Assembly: GCA_002779995.1 (NCBI GenBank)
Contig: PEWX01000065.1
Span: 1 to 53,301 of the forward strand
DNA length: 53,301 nt
Direction: 5' to 3'
Origin: Piscirickettsiaceae bacterium CG07_land_8_20_14_0_80_44_28
Lineage (GTDB): Bacteria; Pseudomonadota; Gammaproteobacteria; Thiomicrospirales; Thiomicrospiraceae
Positions 35,854 to 44,110 of this stretch are shown piece after piece (the stretch's first letter is position 1; every line of letters begins with the position of its first letter). Position numbers and translations under genes: made by a program. Under the pieces are notes generated by a model that worked only from the letters and a program-made list of their open reading frames with translations, did not search any database and was not told where the DNA came from.

Positions 35854-36954
35854 TTAAAAATACCGTTTTGAAAAAAGTTTTGGCAGGGTTTGGTTTAACA
35901 CTAAGTTAAAGGCTTTAAAACCCCAGCGCCTGACGGTGGGGAGATGCTGTACATAATAGGCCGTGTACTCCACAGTCGCTTCTCCGCCGCGCATGGCTTT
36001 GAATTCGCCGGCACCGGAGCTCAAATTCATTGCCATTGCTGACTGGTGGGTTTGTTTTAAAATCAGGGTGATTAACAGCCGATAAAGTCCTAGAGATTTC
36101 GGTTGTTGGGTGTCATAGCCGAGGATTGGCGATGTGATAATGTTCCTTTGGGTAAAGAACCCAACCACACCAATGATTCGTCCTGTTTCATCCCGGAACC
36201 CTTGAAAATTAACCAGGCCTGACCTGTGTAATTGCAAACAATATTCAGCGGTTAATTGCGGATTGAAATTGGAATGTTTTTCAATAAACAGTTGGTTATA
36301 GCAGCGTTCAACTTGCGGAAAGTCGCTTTCGCAGAATTGTTCGTTGCTTACGTACTGCAAGGGGGTTTTGCGCAATAGACGTTGGTCATTTTTGCAGTTA
36401 TTTCGCCGCCACCAATCCGGTTGCCGGCCATCAAACACAAAAACCTGACGTGCCGGCATTAATAACCAATTTTGACTGTTTAGACGTTTGATTAAGGCAG
36501 GGTGGTGAAGCGGATTCAGTGAGCGGATGCTAATGCTGTGCGTTGGATAGCGGGCGATCCAGTTTTGAGTCGAATCGTGTAAATTTTCAGCGGACCAATC
36601 TCCGGGAAGATTGGTTGAAAATAGCCAATTATTGATGGAGAGGGTTCGATTAATCTGAATGCCTTTTAGCCAGATGCTTGCTAACCCCAATCCCAACTTA
36701 GCCAAGGTTTCCCAAAGCGGATTTTTCAGTAAGGGAAGCTCTTGCTTGGCATAAGAAATATAAGCGGTATAGGGTGAACACACATAGCTGTTGTCATAGT
36801 CTGTTTGATTCAAGGTTGCAGGCAGCCATTCATCACCGATTTTCTCTAGCTGTAGCTGTGTACGGACATTCCGAAAAGCCTGTTGATTATTGAGCCGTTG
36901 GTGGATTGTGAGCCAAATTTGTGCGGCTTGGCAAATGTCATCCCCCTCAAGCAT
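35854..36954 (-). CDS. GNAT/FemAB-like acyl- or aminoacyltransferase, function unknown
   Basis: A 366-residue cytoplasmic protein that resembles two-domain GNAT/FemAB-like transferases. The C-terminal half has the strongest signal: CYNQLFIEKHSNFNPQLTAE, then a beta-strand pair FQGFRDETGRIIGVVGFFTQ, then GLYRLLITLILKQTHQSAM and LSSGAGEFKAMRGG. This pattern is seen in acetyltransferases that move acyl groups onto amino acids or lipids. No membrane helix is obvious. The gene starts 8 bases after btaA ends, so they are co-translated. A role in modifying the BtaA product is an attractive but unproven guess. Confidence 0.6.
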   Translation of the reverse strand: MLEGDDICQAAQIWLTIHQRLNNQQAFRNVRTQLQLEKIGDEWLPATLNQTDYDNSYVCSPYTAYISYAKQELPLLKNPLWETLAKLGLGLASIWLKGIQINRTLSINNWLFSTNLPGDWSAENLHDSTQNWIARYPTHSISIRSLNPLHHPALIKRLNSQNWLLMPARQVFVFDGRQPDWWRRNNCKNDQRLLRKTPLQYVSNEQFCESDFPQVERCYNQLFIEKHSNFNPQLTAEYCLQLHRSGLVNFQGFRDETGRIIGVVGFFTQRNIITSPILGYDTQQPKSLGLYRLLITLILKQTHQSAMAMNLSSGAGEFKAMRGGEATVEYTAYYVQHLPTVRRWGFKAFNLVLNQTLPKLFSKRYF

Positions 36955-36962
36955 GGATAAGA

Positions 36963-38204
36963 CTAAGCGCTAAGTGTGTAAGCATAGACTCCACCATAAA
37001 TCGCTGAACGATCCTGTCGCGTCCAGTGTTGATTCGCATCGGCATCCGTTGTCCAATTTTGTAAAATGCCGGCTGGCAATTTATCTTCAAGCGGCGACTT
37101 TTCCCCCGCTGTTCTAAAGACAACCTTGGCACCCGGTTGCGCGGTGCGGGTGATTTCTTGCCAAAGCTCTGTCAACTGTTCAGCATTCATCCAATCTTGT
37201 GCGTCCAGTAATAAATAAGCATTTAGACTGTTTGCAGGCATGGCTTTTAACTTTTCAGTCATGGATTTATGGTGAAGATTAATCTGCTGAACCTGTTCTT
37301 TTAAGGTTGTAAATGCGGGGTTTTTCAAATAGCGAGGCACGGCTTGACGGTGTTTAATGTCATAGCTGCGATTAAAGGCTTGCCAGGCAAAATAATTGTC
37401 ATTTAAAGGAAAATCGCAAGCAAGTCGTCGAGCACGCTCTTTAAGTAATTCATGCATACCTTGTTGGTCTAGTCGAGATTCTTGGAGCATTTCATCAAAT
37501 TGAGCAGGGGGAATGCCAAGACTGTAAAGCACAACTGAACGGTGACAGAGAAATTTCACCAGTCTTGTATCAAAAACAGGCGCGATGTGTTCATTAAATA
37601 ACTGTTGTTGCTCTTGCAAATTACGCGCTTGCATCACCTTGCTGATGTCGTAACCCAATTGTCGAGTTATCCAGTGAATGAGGCCAATAAATCGCCCCAG
37701 TAAACCGTGTTGATAAAAGCCATCGGAGAAGTATTCGATACGTTTTTTTCGCCAAAGTCCTTCTTTGCCTTCCCAATAATTTAAGGTTTTTTCGTCTAGG
37801 TGTGGTCGAATATGAATGGCATAAGTGTCCAGATTTTTAGTTAAGTTAGCACGGCCAAAAAAGTCAAAAAACGATTCGGCATCCGGAAGGTGTTGAATGG
37901 CCGCTATTTTTAATTTGAGTAGGGCAATATGCGCCTCATTTAAATCGACAACGGTAATGGATTGGGGCTTGAGTGTCAGATAATTCAATACATTACATCC
38001 GCCTGATGAAATGGTAAAAATACGAGACTGCTCGTTGAGACTTAAGGCGTCAATATCCACTTCAGGGTCTTCCCAGATTTGTGGGTAAACTAACCGGTCA
38101 AACCAATGTGTAAAAAGTCGATCAAGCAATCCTTTTCGGCTCAGGAAGGGCGTGTTATACACGGCGGTTTTAACCAGCGTTTTTGTTGCAGCACTTTCTG
38201 ACAT
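36963..38204 (-). CDS. btaA: BtaA-like S-adenosylmethionine:diacylglycerol 3-amino-3-carboxypropyltransferase (DUF3419)
   Basis: BtaA moves the 3-amino-3-carboxypropyl group of SAM to diacylglycerol to make diacylglyceryl-homoserine, precursor of the phosphorus-free betaine lipid DGTS. The 413-residue protein has YPQIWEDPEVDIDALSL and IFTISSGGCNVLNYL, the SAM-binding region of the family, then TVVDLNEAHIALLKLK, and late segments YLLLDAQDWMN and VVFRTAGEKSPLEDKLP. Length is normal. BtaB, the usual methyltransferase, is not next to it. The ribosome binding site GGGAG lies just upstream of the ATG and directly after a 24-base palindrome, which may control it. Confidence 0.88.
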   Translation of the reverse strand: MSESAATKTLVKTAVYNTPFLSRKGLLDRLFTHWFDRLVYPQIWEDPEVDIDALSLNEQSRIFTISSGGCNVLNYLTLKPQSITVVDLNEAHIALLKLKIAAIQHLPDAESFFDFFGRANLTKNLDTYAIHIRPHLDEKTLNYWEGKEGLWRKKRIEYFSDGFYQHGLLGRFIGLIHWITRQLGYDISKVMQARNLQEQQQLFNEHIAPVFDTRLVKFLCHRSVVLYSLGIPPAQFDEMLQESRLDQQGMHELLKERARRLACDFPLNDNYFAWQAFNRSYDIKHRQAVPRYLKNPAFTTLKEQVQQINLHHKSMTEKLKAMPANSLNAYLLLDAQDWMNAEQLTELWQEITRTAQPGAKVVFRTAGEKSPLEDKLPAGILQNWTTDADANQHWTRQDRSAIYGGVYAYTLSA

Positions 38205-38216
38205 TCTCTAGCTCCC

Positions 38217-38240
38217 GTAATATGGTTTAAAACATATTAC
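38217..38240. promoter_or_regulatory. 24-base palindrome, candidate operator upstream of btaA
   Basis: GTAATATG (38217-38224) and CATATTAC (38233-38240) are exact complements around GTTTAAAA, where TTTAAA is itself palindromic, so 22 of 24 positions are symmetrical. It ends one base from the GGGAG ribosome binding site of btaA. That layout fits an operator or a 5' leader hairpin. It does not match the PhoB box pattern often expected for phosphate-controlled lipid genes. Confidence 0.5.
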
Positions 38241-38302
38241 CCGGCGCAGATGACGGTTCAGTGATGCTTTTATAAACAGTTTATGAGGGTTTTATGACAA
38301 GC

Positions 38303-38324
38303 CGCCAGCCATCATAAGCCGGCG
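38303..38324. terminator. Possible terminator hairpin downstream of the DUF481 gene
   Basis: On the minus strand CGCCGGC and GCTGGCG pair for seven positions with one G-U around an 8-base loop. It lies 37 bases past the DUF481 stop, but no T-run follows, so a simple intrinsic terminator is uncertain. Confidence 0.35.
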
Positions 38325-38360
38325 TTGTTAGTGTCAGTTTAAGAGGGGATTGCCTTAAAG

Positions 38361-39092
38361 CTAGAAGTCGTAAATCAAGGTTAAAAAGGTTTCAGTATCT
38401 TTGTTAACGCTACCGACAGCGGGGGTATCGTTGTAACGAATTTTGTAATTCGCTTTTAGACTCAAGCTGCCATTTAATTTAACTTTCAGGCCCGTATTGG
38501 TTTCATATTGCATTTGATCACTACCGCTATAAACGGCTACATCTTGCAAGAATCTAACCTGGTCGTTAAAACCATACTCAAAATTGGCTGAACCTTTGAT
38601 AATGGTTTGATTGATATCTTTTTGACCACTTTTTTGGGTGTAGCCGGTCGATTGACGCCCTAAACCTAGCTCCGTGCTTAAAACCAGATTTTTCTCATCA
38701 AAGAAACTGTAACCGAAACCGGCCAATACAAAAGCGGTCAGGTCAATATCGACAAAACGATCATTTTCCAAACGAACTTGCCCAAAGCCATAGGCTTGCG
38801 GATAGGCATTTAAGAACCAGTCAGTTTGCACTTCACCAACATAGCGTTCCTCAGTAGCCACCTTATCTTCAGATTTATTTTTGGCTTCAATTAAACTTTT
38901 TAAGCGATAGTCCGTTTGCTTATAGTCGGCTTTCAGGGCAGCGTAGAGGGATTCAGAAACCACATTACCCGTTGTATTGGCATAACCGGCTTCCCCCGCC
39001 CCGCTTAAGCCATATTTGGGTTTATCTTTAGCCAAAACAGGTTGAGTGATGATGACGCTGCTGAGCGCAAGGAGTAAAACATTTTTTTTCAT
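38361..39092 (-). CDS. DUF481 family outer membrane protein
   Basis: A 243-residue protein with a signal peptide (about 1-21, ending QPVLA) and a beta-barrel body. Residues such as GLSGAGEAGYANTTGN and EERYVGEVQTDWF, then AFVLAGFGYSFFDEKN and FEYGFNDQVRFLQDVAVY, are typical of DUF481 (YdiY-like) proteins. It ends in IYDF, with the C-terminal Phe used for barrel assembly. Function of the family is unknown; some members are induced by acid or salt stress. It follows mscS by 13 bases on the same strand and may be co-transcribed with it, which would be in keeping with an envelope or osmotic role. Confidence 0.82.
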   Translation of the reverse strand: MKKNVLLLALSSVIITQPVLAKDKPKYGLSGAGEAGYANTTGNVVSESLYAALKADYKQTDYRLKSLIEAKNKSEDKVATEERYVGEVQTDWFLNAYPQAYGFGQVRLENDRFVDIDLTAFVLAGFGYSFFDEKNLVLSTELGLGRQSTGYTQKSGQKDINQTIIKGSANFEYGFNDQVRFLQDVAVYSGSDQMQYETNTGLKVKLNGSLSLKANYKIRYNDTPAVGSVNKDTETFLTLIYDF

Positions 39093-39105
39093 AGAGAGCC
39101 CTTAA

Positions 39106-39963
39106 TTATTTTGAAGAAAGTGTTGAATTAGATTCTGTGTGTAAATGCACATCCATTTGCGGATAGGGAATGCCAATGTTGGCGGCATCAAAGGCTTGTT
39201 TAACCTTTTCATTCATATCCCATTTCACCGGCCAGAAATTTGATGATTGTACCCAAGGACGCACATTGAAATCAATGCTGGAAGCCCCTAATTGAGCGAT
39301 GTTCACAACAGGTTCAGGGTCTTTTAATACCCTTTCATCTGCTTCGAGGAGTTGCATTAAAATCGATTTAGCCAATGCAATATCGTCGTCATAGCCAATA
39401 CTAAATACCATATCCACTCGGCGAGTGGGTTTAGCAGAATAGTTAATGATGATCCCTTTATAAAGATTGCCATTCGGGATGATAAGGGTTTTATTATCGC
39501 CTGTTTTCATCTGGGTGCTGAAAATACCAATCGATTCGATGGTGCCCATTACCCCGGCGGCTTCGACAAAATGACCGACTTGAAAGGGTTTAAACACAAT
39601 GAGCATCACGCCCGATGCAAAGTTTTGCAACGAATCTTTCAGCGCTAAACCTATGGCGATTCCGGCCGCACCGACTAATGCTACCAAAGACGTGGTATCA
39701 ATGCCTAATTGGCTAAGGGCAGCAATAACCACAAACAATAATAATATGGCACTGACAATGGCGGTAATGAAGTTAATCAACATGGCATCCACATTGGCTC
39801 TTTCGAGCAATTTGGTGGTCAGTTTGGTGATGCCTTTAACAATCATTTTCCCCACGAGAAAAATGAGGAGTGCAAAGATTAGATTCGTTCCCCAGTCAAT
39901 AATGACGGTATTCCATAACATTTGAATATCGATTTGTTCAAGGTTAATGCTTGTTAAGTTCAT
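39106..39963 (-). CDS. mscS: Small-conductance mechanosensitive channel (MscS family)
   Basis: MscS opens under membrane tension and lets solutes out after hypo-osmotic shock. The 285-residue protein has three membrane helices: about 20-46, 60-85 and the pore helix near 90-120, which contains LVALVGAAGIAIGLALKDSL with the expected Gly/Ala packing pattern and then QNFASGVMLIVFKPFQVG. The cytoplasmic beta domain follows with IPNGNLYKGIIINYS, and the alpha/beta end with FDAANIGIPYPQMDVHL. Length is close to E. coli MscS (286). The start at 39963 is favoured as AAAGGCG precedes it at good spacing; the in-frame ATG at 39978 lies in that site. Its presence fits ectoine accumulation. Confidence 0.93.
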   Translation of the reverse strand: MNLTSINLEQIDIQMLWNTVIIDWGTNLIFALLIFLVGKMIVKGITKLTTKLLERANVDAMLINFITAIVSAILLLFVVIAALSQLGIDTTSLVALVGAAGIAIGLALKDSLQNFASGVMLIVFKPFQVGHFVEAAGVMGTIESIGIFSTQMKTGDNKTLIIPNGNLYKGIIINYSAKPTRRVDMVFSIGYDDDIALAKSILMQLLEADERVLKDPEPVVNIAQLGASSIDFNVRPWVQSSNFWPVKWDMNEKVKQAFDAANIGIPYPQMDVHLHTESNSTLSSK

Positions 39964-40049
39964 AAAATCGCCTTTCATTTTATTGGTAGGATGTTTGTAT
40001 AACCTTGGTAAAACCTAATATTTTAAGCCAATTAAAGGCTCAGGGGGTG

Positions 40050-40077
40050 AAAAAATGACCAGGCCTGGCCATTTTTT
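40050..40077. terminator. Palindromic terminator with CCAGGCCTGG core downstream of the phosphofructokinase gene
   Basis: Centre between 40063 and 40064. Five pairs extend out from AGGCCT, one A-C mismatch follows, then ATG/CAT and six A-T pairs. Transcribed leftward it gives a GC hairpin followed by U residues and sits 15 bases past the phosphofructokinase stop, so it fits as that gene's terminator. The same element lies upstream of mscS. Confidence 0.7.
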
Positions 40078-40091
40078 TCACTAGAAGGACT

Positions 40092-41369
40092 TTATTTAAC
40101 GACTTTGTAAGGGGGCAGTTGTTGTTTGATACATTGATACTGAATGGGCGCAATGGCCGGTAGACCATATTGATAAGGAATGGGTCTTTCACCTTTGATT
40201 AAAGGTTTGAGATAGTCCAAAGCCGCTTGGGTAATATCCATGCCGTCATCGCAGATAAAGCTATCCGGCACCCGTTTTTCCAGGTCAGCCACTTCGACCA
40301 AATCAACATTTTGATAGCGCCAAACCAACGGTTGCTCACTCAAAACCTGAATGGTTGGCAGTACGCCATGAAGCCCGTCTAATGCGGCTTGTACCGCAGC
40401 TTTCCCGGCACGATAAGCCATTTGCCAGTCGGTTTCAGAGACGATATGACTGGCTGAACGTTGTAAATAATCGGGAACGGCACTGTGGGTTTTACAATTA
40501 AAAGTTTGAGCTACCAGGTTGGATAGTGTGCGCGCCACACCGCCAAGTTGGGTATAGTCATGGCTGTGAGTGTGCTCGATATTTTCAATGGAAATATAAC
40601 TGCCATCCTCATTGGTCAAGCCTTCAGATACCACACAAACACAATACCCTTTGTGTTCGATAAAATGGTTCACCTTATCTAGGAAAGCCTGTTGACTGAA
40701 AGCGCGCTCAGCGGGTAGCACGATTAAGGGAGCATCGGGTATTTGGGTTTTAATTAAGCCGCCTGCAATGGTTAGCCAACCTGCATTGCGCCCCATCGCT
40801 TCGAGCGCAAAGAACTTAGTAGAGGTATTATGCATTGAAATCAAGTCCAAGGTCGCTTCAAGCAAACTGGTGGCAATGTACTTAGCCGCACTGCCAAACC
40901 CGGGGCTACAGTGTGATAGCGCCAGGTCATTATCAATGGTTTTAGCCACCCCGATACAGGTCACCGGGTGCCCCTTTTCCGTACAATAGTCCGCTACTTT
41001 TTGGGCGGTTACCATCGAACCATTCCCCCCATTGTAAAAAAAATAGCCGATATTGTATTGACGAAAAACCGCTAAAACGCGTTGGTATTGTTCAGGGTTT
41101 TCAGCAAGCGTGTCTAAGTCAAAACGGCAAGATTGAAAGGCGGCGCCGGGTTGGGTTTTTAATTGGTCTAGCATCTGCTCGGTAAACTGAGTGGTATCGG
41201 TTAAGGTTTCTTCCAGTACCCCGACAATTCCATTGACTGCCGCATAGATTTTGCCAAATTTTTCGGGATGTCTGCGCGCCATTTCAATGACACCGGCTGC
41301 ACTGGCATTAATGACAGCGGTGACGCCGCCGGCTTGGGCATAAAGGACATTATGGGCAGGTTCTGACAT
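40092..41369 (-). CDS. pfp: 6-phosphofructokinase, PPi-type family (phosphoryl donor uncertain)
   Basis: This enzyme interconverts fructose 6-phosphate and fructose 1,6-bisphosphate. The 425-residue protein has the family segments AQAGGVTAVINASAAGV, NGGNGSMVTAQKV, AKTIDNDL and MGRNAGWLTI. In this family two positions discriminate the donor: here the first motif has Gly117 (as in ATP enzymes, where PPi enzymes have Asp) with Asn116 in place of Asp, while Lys143 before TIDND is the residue of PPi enzymes. The result is a mixed signature. Most close relatives are annotated as PPi-dependent and reversible, which would save ATP. The gene lies alone between mscS and rnd and is followed by a palindromic terminator. 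Confidence 0.87.
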   Translation of the reverse strand: MSEPAHNVLYAQAGGVTAVINASAAGVIEMARRHPEKFGKIYAAVNGIVGVLEETLTDTTQFTEQMLDQLKTQPGAAFQSCRFDLDTLAENPEQYQRVLAVFRQYNIGYFFYNGGNGSMVTAQKVADYCTEKGHPVTCIGVAKTIDNDLALSHCSPGFGSAAKYIATSLLEATLDLISMHNTSTKFFALEAMGRNAGWLTIAGGLIKTQIPDAPLIVLPAERAFSQQAFLDKVNHFIEHKGYCVCVVSEGLTNEDGSYISIENIEHTHSHDYTQLGGVARTLSNLVAQTFNCKTHSAVPDYLQRSASHIVSETDWQMAYRAGKAAVQAALDGLHGVLPTIQVLSEQPLVWRYQNVDLVEVADLEKRVPDSFICDDGMDITQAALDYLKPLIKGERPIPYQYGLPAIAPIQYQCIKQQLPPYKVVK

Positions 41370-41422
41370 AGTGCGATCTTCCTGTTAACATGATTGGCTA
41401 TTTTAGAGGGGATGTGTTTCCA

Positions 41423-42568
41423 TTAAGTGACGGTTTTTTGAATCAGCCGATTATTGTCACAGCATAATGGCATTTCTCCTCGAAAAAAAGCACGCAAAGG
41501 GGTTTCAATCAAAAGATGGCGCCAACCGATTAACACCCTATCCGACTGACGAATTAAAGCGAGTAAATCGGCTTTTTGAATGACATTATGAGGGTTAATG
41601 TGATAATCCAACGCCACTTGATTTGCCCAAGCAAAACCAATCTCTAAAAAAACGGTTTCTTGCAGACTAGGCGGGGTATCCGGCGGCGGGAGAATGGGCC
41701 AAAGCTCAGGGGTTGAAAAGACCTCGTCAATCAAGGATATCCAAGTTTCCCCATAGGTTTTAATGGATGACACTTTGATATGAGGAACTTTGTATAGAGC
41801 TTCAACGTTTGCAGGAGGGCGTTTGGCGATGGCGACCAGCACATCATCGGAGAGAATCCAACGTTTGGGTCGATTATGTTCAATCGCATGACGTTCACGC
41901 CATTCGGCAAGCCGGAAGGCAATAGCGCGATTTTTGCGGGGAAGTTTTTTCGCCGTTTTTATTTTTTCGCCGGCATTTTGAGGCGCGAGTTCATACAACC
42001 GTACCTCTAATAAAGCAGCAAAGTCTTGTTGTAATGCGTCAAGCTGTTCTGGCGTTAATCTGCTTAAGCATTTTTCATATAAGGGTGCCAGCGTTCGGAC
42101 ATCATCAATGGCATAAGCTAATTGTTCAGCACTCAAGGGTCGTTGTTGCCAATCTGTGCGGGTTTGGCTTTTTTCTAAAGTGATATTGAGTTCCGCAGCC
42201 ACCACACGAGCCAGTCCGGCTAAATCACCATGGCCTAAAAATACACAGGCGATCTGTGTGTCAAAAATATTGACGGGTAATTGTCCCGAGACTTGGTAGA
42301 GCACTTCCAAATCCTGCCGAGCAGAATGAAATACTTTGACTATATTCGGATCCTGCAACACTGCCCATAATGAACTGAGGTCATCAATCGCGATGGGATC
42401 AATAATGGCAGCGATACCGGAGGCGTTTTGAATTTGTATCAAGCTCAAAATCGGGAAATAGGTATCCGTTCGCACAAATTCGGTATCAATCGCAAGCCAC
42501 GGGCTAGACTGAATGGATTGGCAAAAGGCGTGTAACGTATCAGTTTGATCAATAAATTGGTAGGACAT
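41423..42568 (-). CDS. rnd: Ribonuclease D
   Basis: RNase D trims 3' ends of tRNA precursors and other structured RNAs. The 381-residue protein has a DEDDy exonuclease domain: LAIDTEFVRTDTYFP with Asp and Glu, VKVFHSARQDLEVL with the second Asp, and LAYAIDDVRTLAPLYE with the final Asp and Tyr. A C-terminal HRDC-type region of about 210-290 follows (LAEWRERHAIEHNRPKRWIL). Length and domain order match E. coli RNase D (about 375). It lies 53 bases before the phosphofructokinase gene on the same strand and is divergent from mpl. All active-site residues are present. Confidence 0.95.
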   Translation of the reverse strand: MSYQFIDQTDTLHAFCQSIQSSPWLAIDTEFVRTDTYFPILSLIQIQNASGIAAIIDPIAIDDLSSLWAVLQDPNIVKVFHSARQDLEVLYQVSGQLPVNIFDTQIACVFLGHGDLAGLARVVAAELNITLEKSQTRTDWQQRPLSAEQLAYAIDDVRTLAPLYEKCLSRLTPEQLDALQQDFAALLEVRLYELAPQNAGEKIKTAKKLPRKNRAIAFRLAEWRERHAIEHNRPKRWILSDDVLVAIAKRPPANVEALYKVPHIKVSSIKTYGETWISLIDEVFSTPELWPILPPPDTPPSLQETVFLEIGFAWANQVALDYHINPHNVIQKADLLALIRQSDRVLIGWRHLLIETPLRAFFRGEMPLCCDNNRLIQKTVT

Positions 42569-42712
42569 GTCGAAAGTTTAAGGGCAAAAAGGGGTTTCGG
42601 CAAGCAAATGCGTTGGCTTTTTTAAGGATTCTTCAATATCATAGGCGTTCAGTTATTTTTTTGGCCGCAATAGCGCCAATTGAGTGCGTGTTTAATGGAT
42701 AGAGGAGCAAGT

Positions 42713-44110
42713 TTGAAAATTCATATTCTTGGCATTGCGGGTACTTTTATGGGGGGCATTGCGCAGTTGGCAAAAGCCATGGGGGTAACGGTTTCCGGTT
42801 CCGACCAGGCCGTATACCCGCCGATGAGTAGCCAATTGTCTAAGGCAGGCATCGAGGTTATGGAGGCTGATTCATTGGATTTTCTACAACAGACACCCGA
42901 TGCCGTGGTGATTGGTAACGCATTGAGCCGAGGTCACCAAGCCGTTGAAGCAGTTCTAAATGCTCAGCAAGTTTATACTTCCGGTCCCCAGTGGCTTGCC
43001 GATCATATTTTAAAAGATCGTTGGGTCGTGGCGGTGGCGGGAACGCATGGTAAAACTTCTACCGCATCTATGGTGGCATGGATTCTTGAAGATGCGGGAT
43101 TAAACCCCGGGTTTCTGATTGGTGGTGTGCCTGAAAATTTTGGGGTCTCCGCTCGATTAGGAGATGCCCCCTTTTTTGTGGTCGAAGCCGACGAATATGA
43201 CACCGCCTTTTTTGATAAACGCTCAAAATTTGTCCATTATCACCCACGAACCTGTGTATTGAATAATTTAGAATTCGATCACGCCGATATTTTTGACAGT
43301 TTGGCTGCCATTCAGAAGCAATTTCACCATTTACTGCGAACGGTTCCCGGCAATGGGTTGATTATTATGCCCAATGATGAGCCTGCACTGGATGATGTGG
43401 TTGCGCAGGGTTGTTGGTCACAAATTCAGCAGCAAGGTGACGGAGGAGAATGGTCGGCAAGTCTAAAACAGCAAGACGCCGGTGTGTTTGAGGTGTTTTA
43501 TCAAAAACAATCTCAAGGCGTGGTCAATTGGCCCATGACGGGGGCGCATAATGTTCGCAACGCACTCAGTGCCATTGCCGCCGCAGTGCACTGTGGTGTG
43601 CCGCCACATTTGGCGGTGGCAAGCTTATCAACGTTCAAGGGAATTCGTCGTCGAATGACGTTGGTCGGACGCGTTAATGACATTGCGGTCTATGATGACT
43701 TCGCCCACCATCCAACAGCCATTGCGACCTCTTTGGCCGGAATGTGTGCTAAAATTCAGCAGTCCCATCAGCCAACAGGACGCTTAATTGCGGTATTTGA
43801 GCCTCGGTCCAATACCATGAGATTAGGGGTTCATCGTCATACTTTGCCAAAGGCATTTACGTGTGCCGATGCCGTTTTTGGATTTATTGATCCTGCTTGG
43901 CAATGGCAGCTAAACATCGATCAGTTTAAGTGCCCGGTTACCTTAGCCGATAACTATGATAAGCTTTATGAAAGTTTGATTAAATTTTGTCAGCCGGACG
44001 ACCAGGTTATTTTTATGAGTAATGGCAGTTTCGGCGGCCTCCATCAAAGGCTCATTAAAGGGTTGAAACAAAAATACCCATCTAGTCTGTCTAAGGAGTT
44101 TTATGAATAA
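42713..44110 (+). CDS. mpl: UDP-N-acetylmuramate:L-alanyl-gamma-D-glutamyl-meso-diaminopimelate ligase
   Basis: Mpl reattaches recycled murein tripeptide to UDP-MurNAc in the cytoplasm. The protein, about 465 residues, opens with KIHILGIAGTFMGGIAQLAK, has the ATP loop AVAGTHGKTSTASMVAW, GGVPENFGVSARLG, DEYDTAFFDKRSKFVHY, LNNLEFDHADIF and YDDFAHHPTAI, all family features that separate Mpl from MurC. The start is a TTG at 42713: the peptide then begins like E. coli Mpl (M-R-I-H-I-L-G), and AGAGGAG stands just upstream. Earlier in-frame codons would add 11 unrelated residues. The stop overlaps the start of the GGDEF gene by 8 bases. Confidence 0.94.
   Translation: MKIHILGIAGTFMGGIAQLAKAMGVTVSGSDQAVYPPMSSQLSKAGIEVMEADSLDFLQQTPDAVVIGNALSRGHQAVEAVLNAQQVYTSGPQWLADHILKDRWVVAVAGTHGKTSTASMVAWILEDAGLNPGFLIGGVPENFGVSARLGDAPFFVVEADEYDTAFFDKRSKFVHYHPRTCVLNNLEFDHADIFDSLAAIQKQFHHLLRTVPGNGLIIMPNDEPALDDVVAQGCWSQIQQQGDGGEWSASLKQQDAGVFEVFYQKQSQGVVNWPMTGAHNVRNALSAIAAAVHCGVPPHLAVASLSTFKGIRRRMTLVGRVNDIAVYDDFAHHPTAIATSLAGMCAKIQQSHQPTGRLIAVFEPRSNTMRLGVHRHTLPKAFTCADAVFGFIDPAWQWQLNIDQFKCPVTLADNYDKLYESLIKFCQPDDQVIFMSNGSFGGLHQRLIKGLKQKYPSSLSKEFYE

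Noticed and set aside
36206-36220. CCAGGCCTGA as a further copy of the palindrome inside the GNAT gene
   Set aside because: Only 9 of 10 bases match and it breaks the symmetry, so it was not counted among the exact copies.
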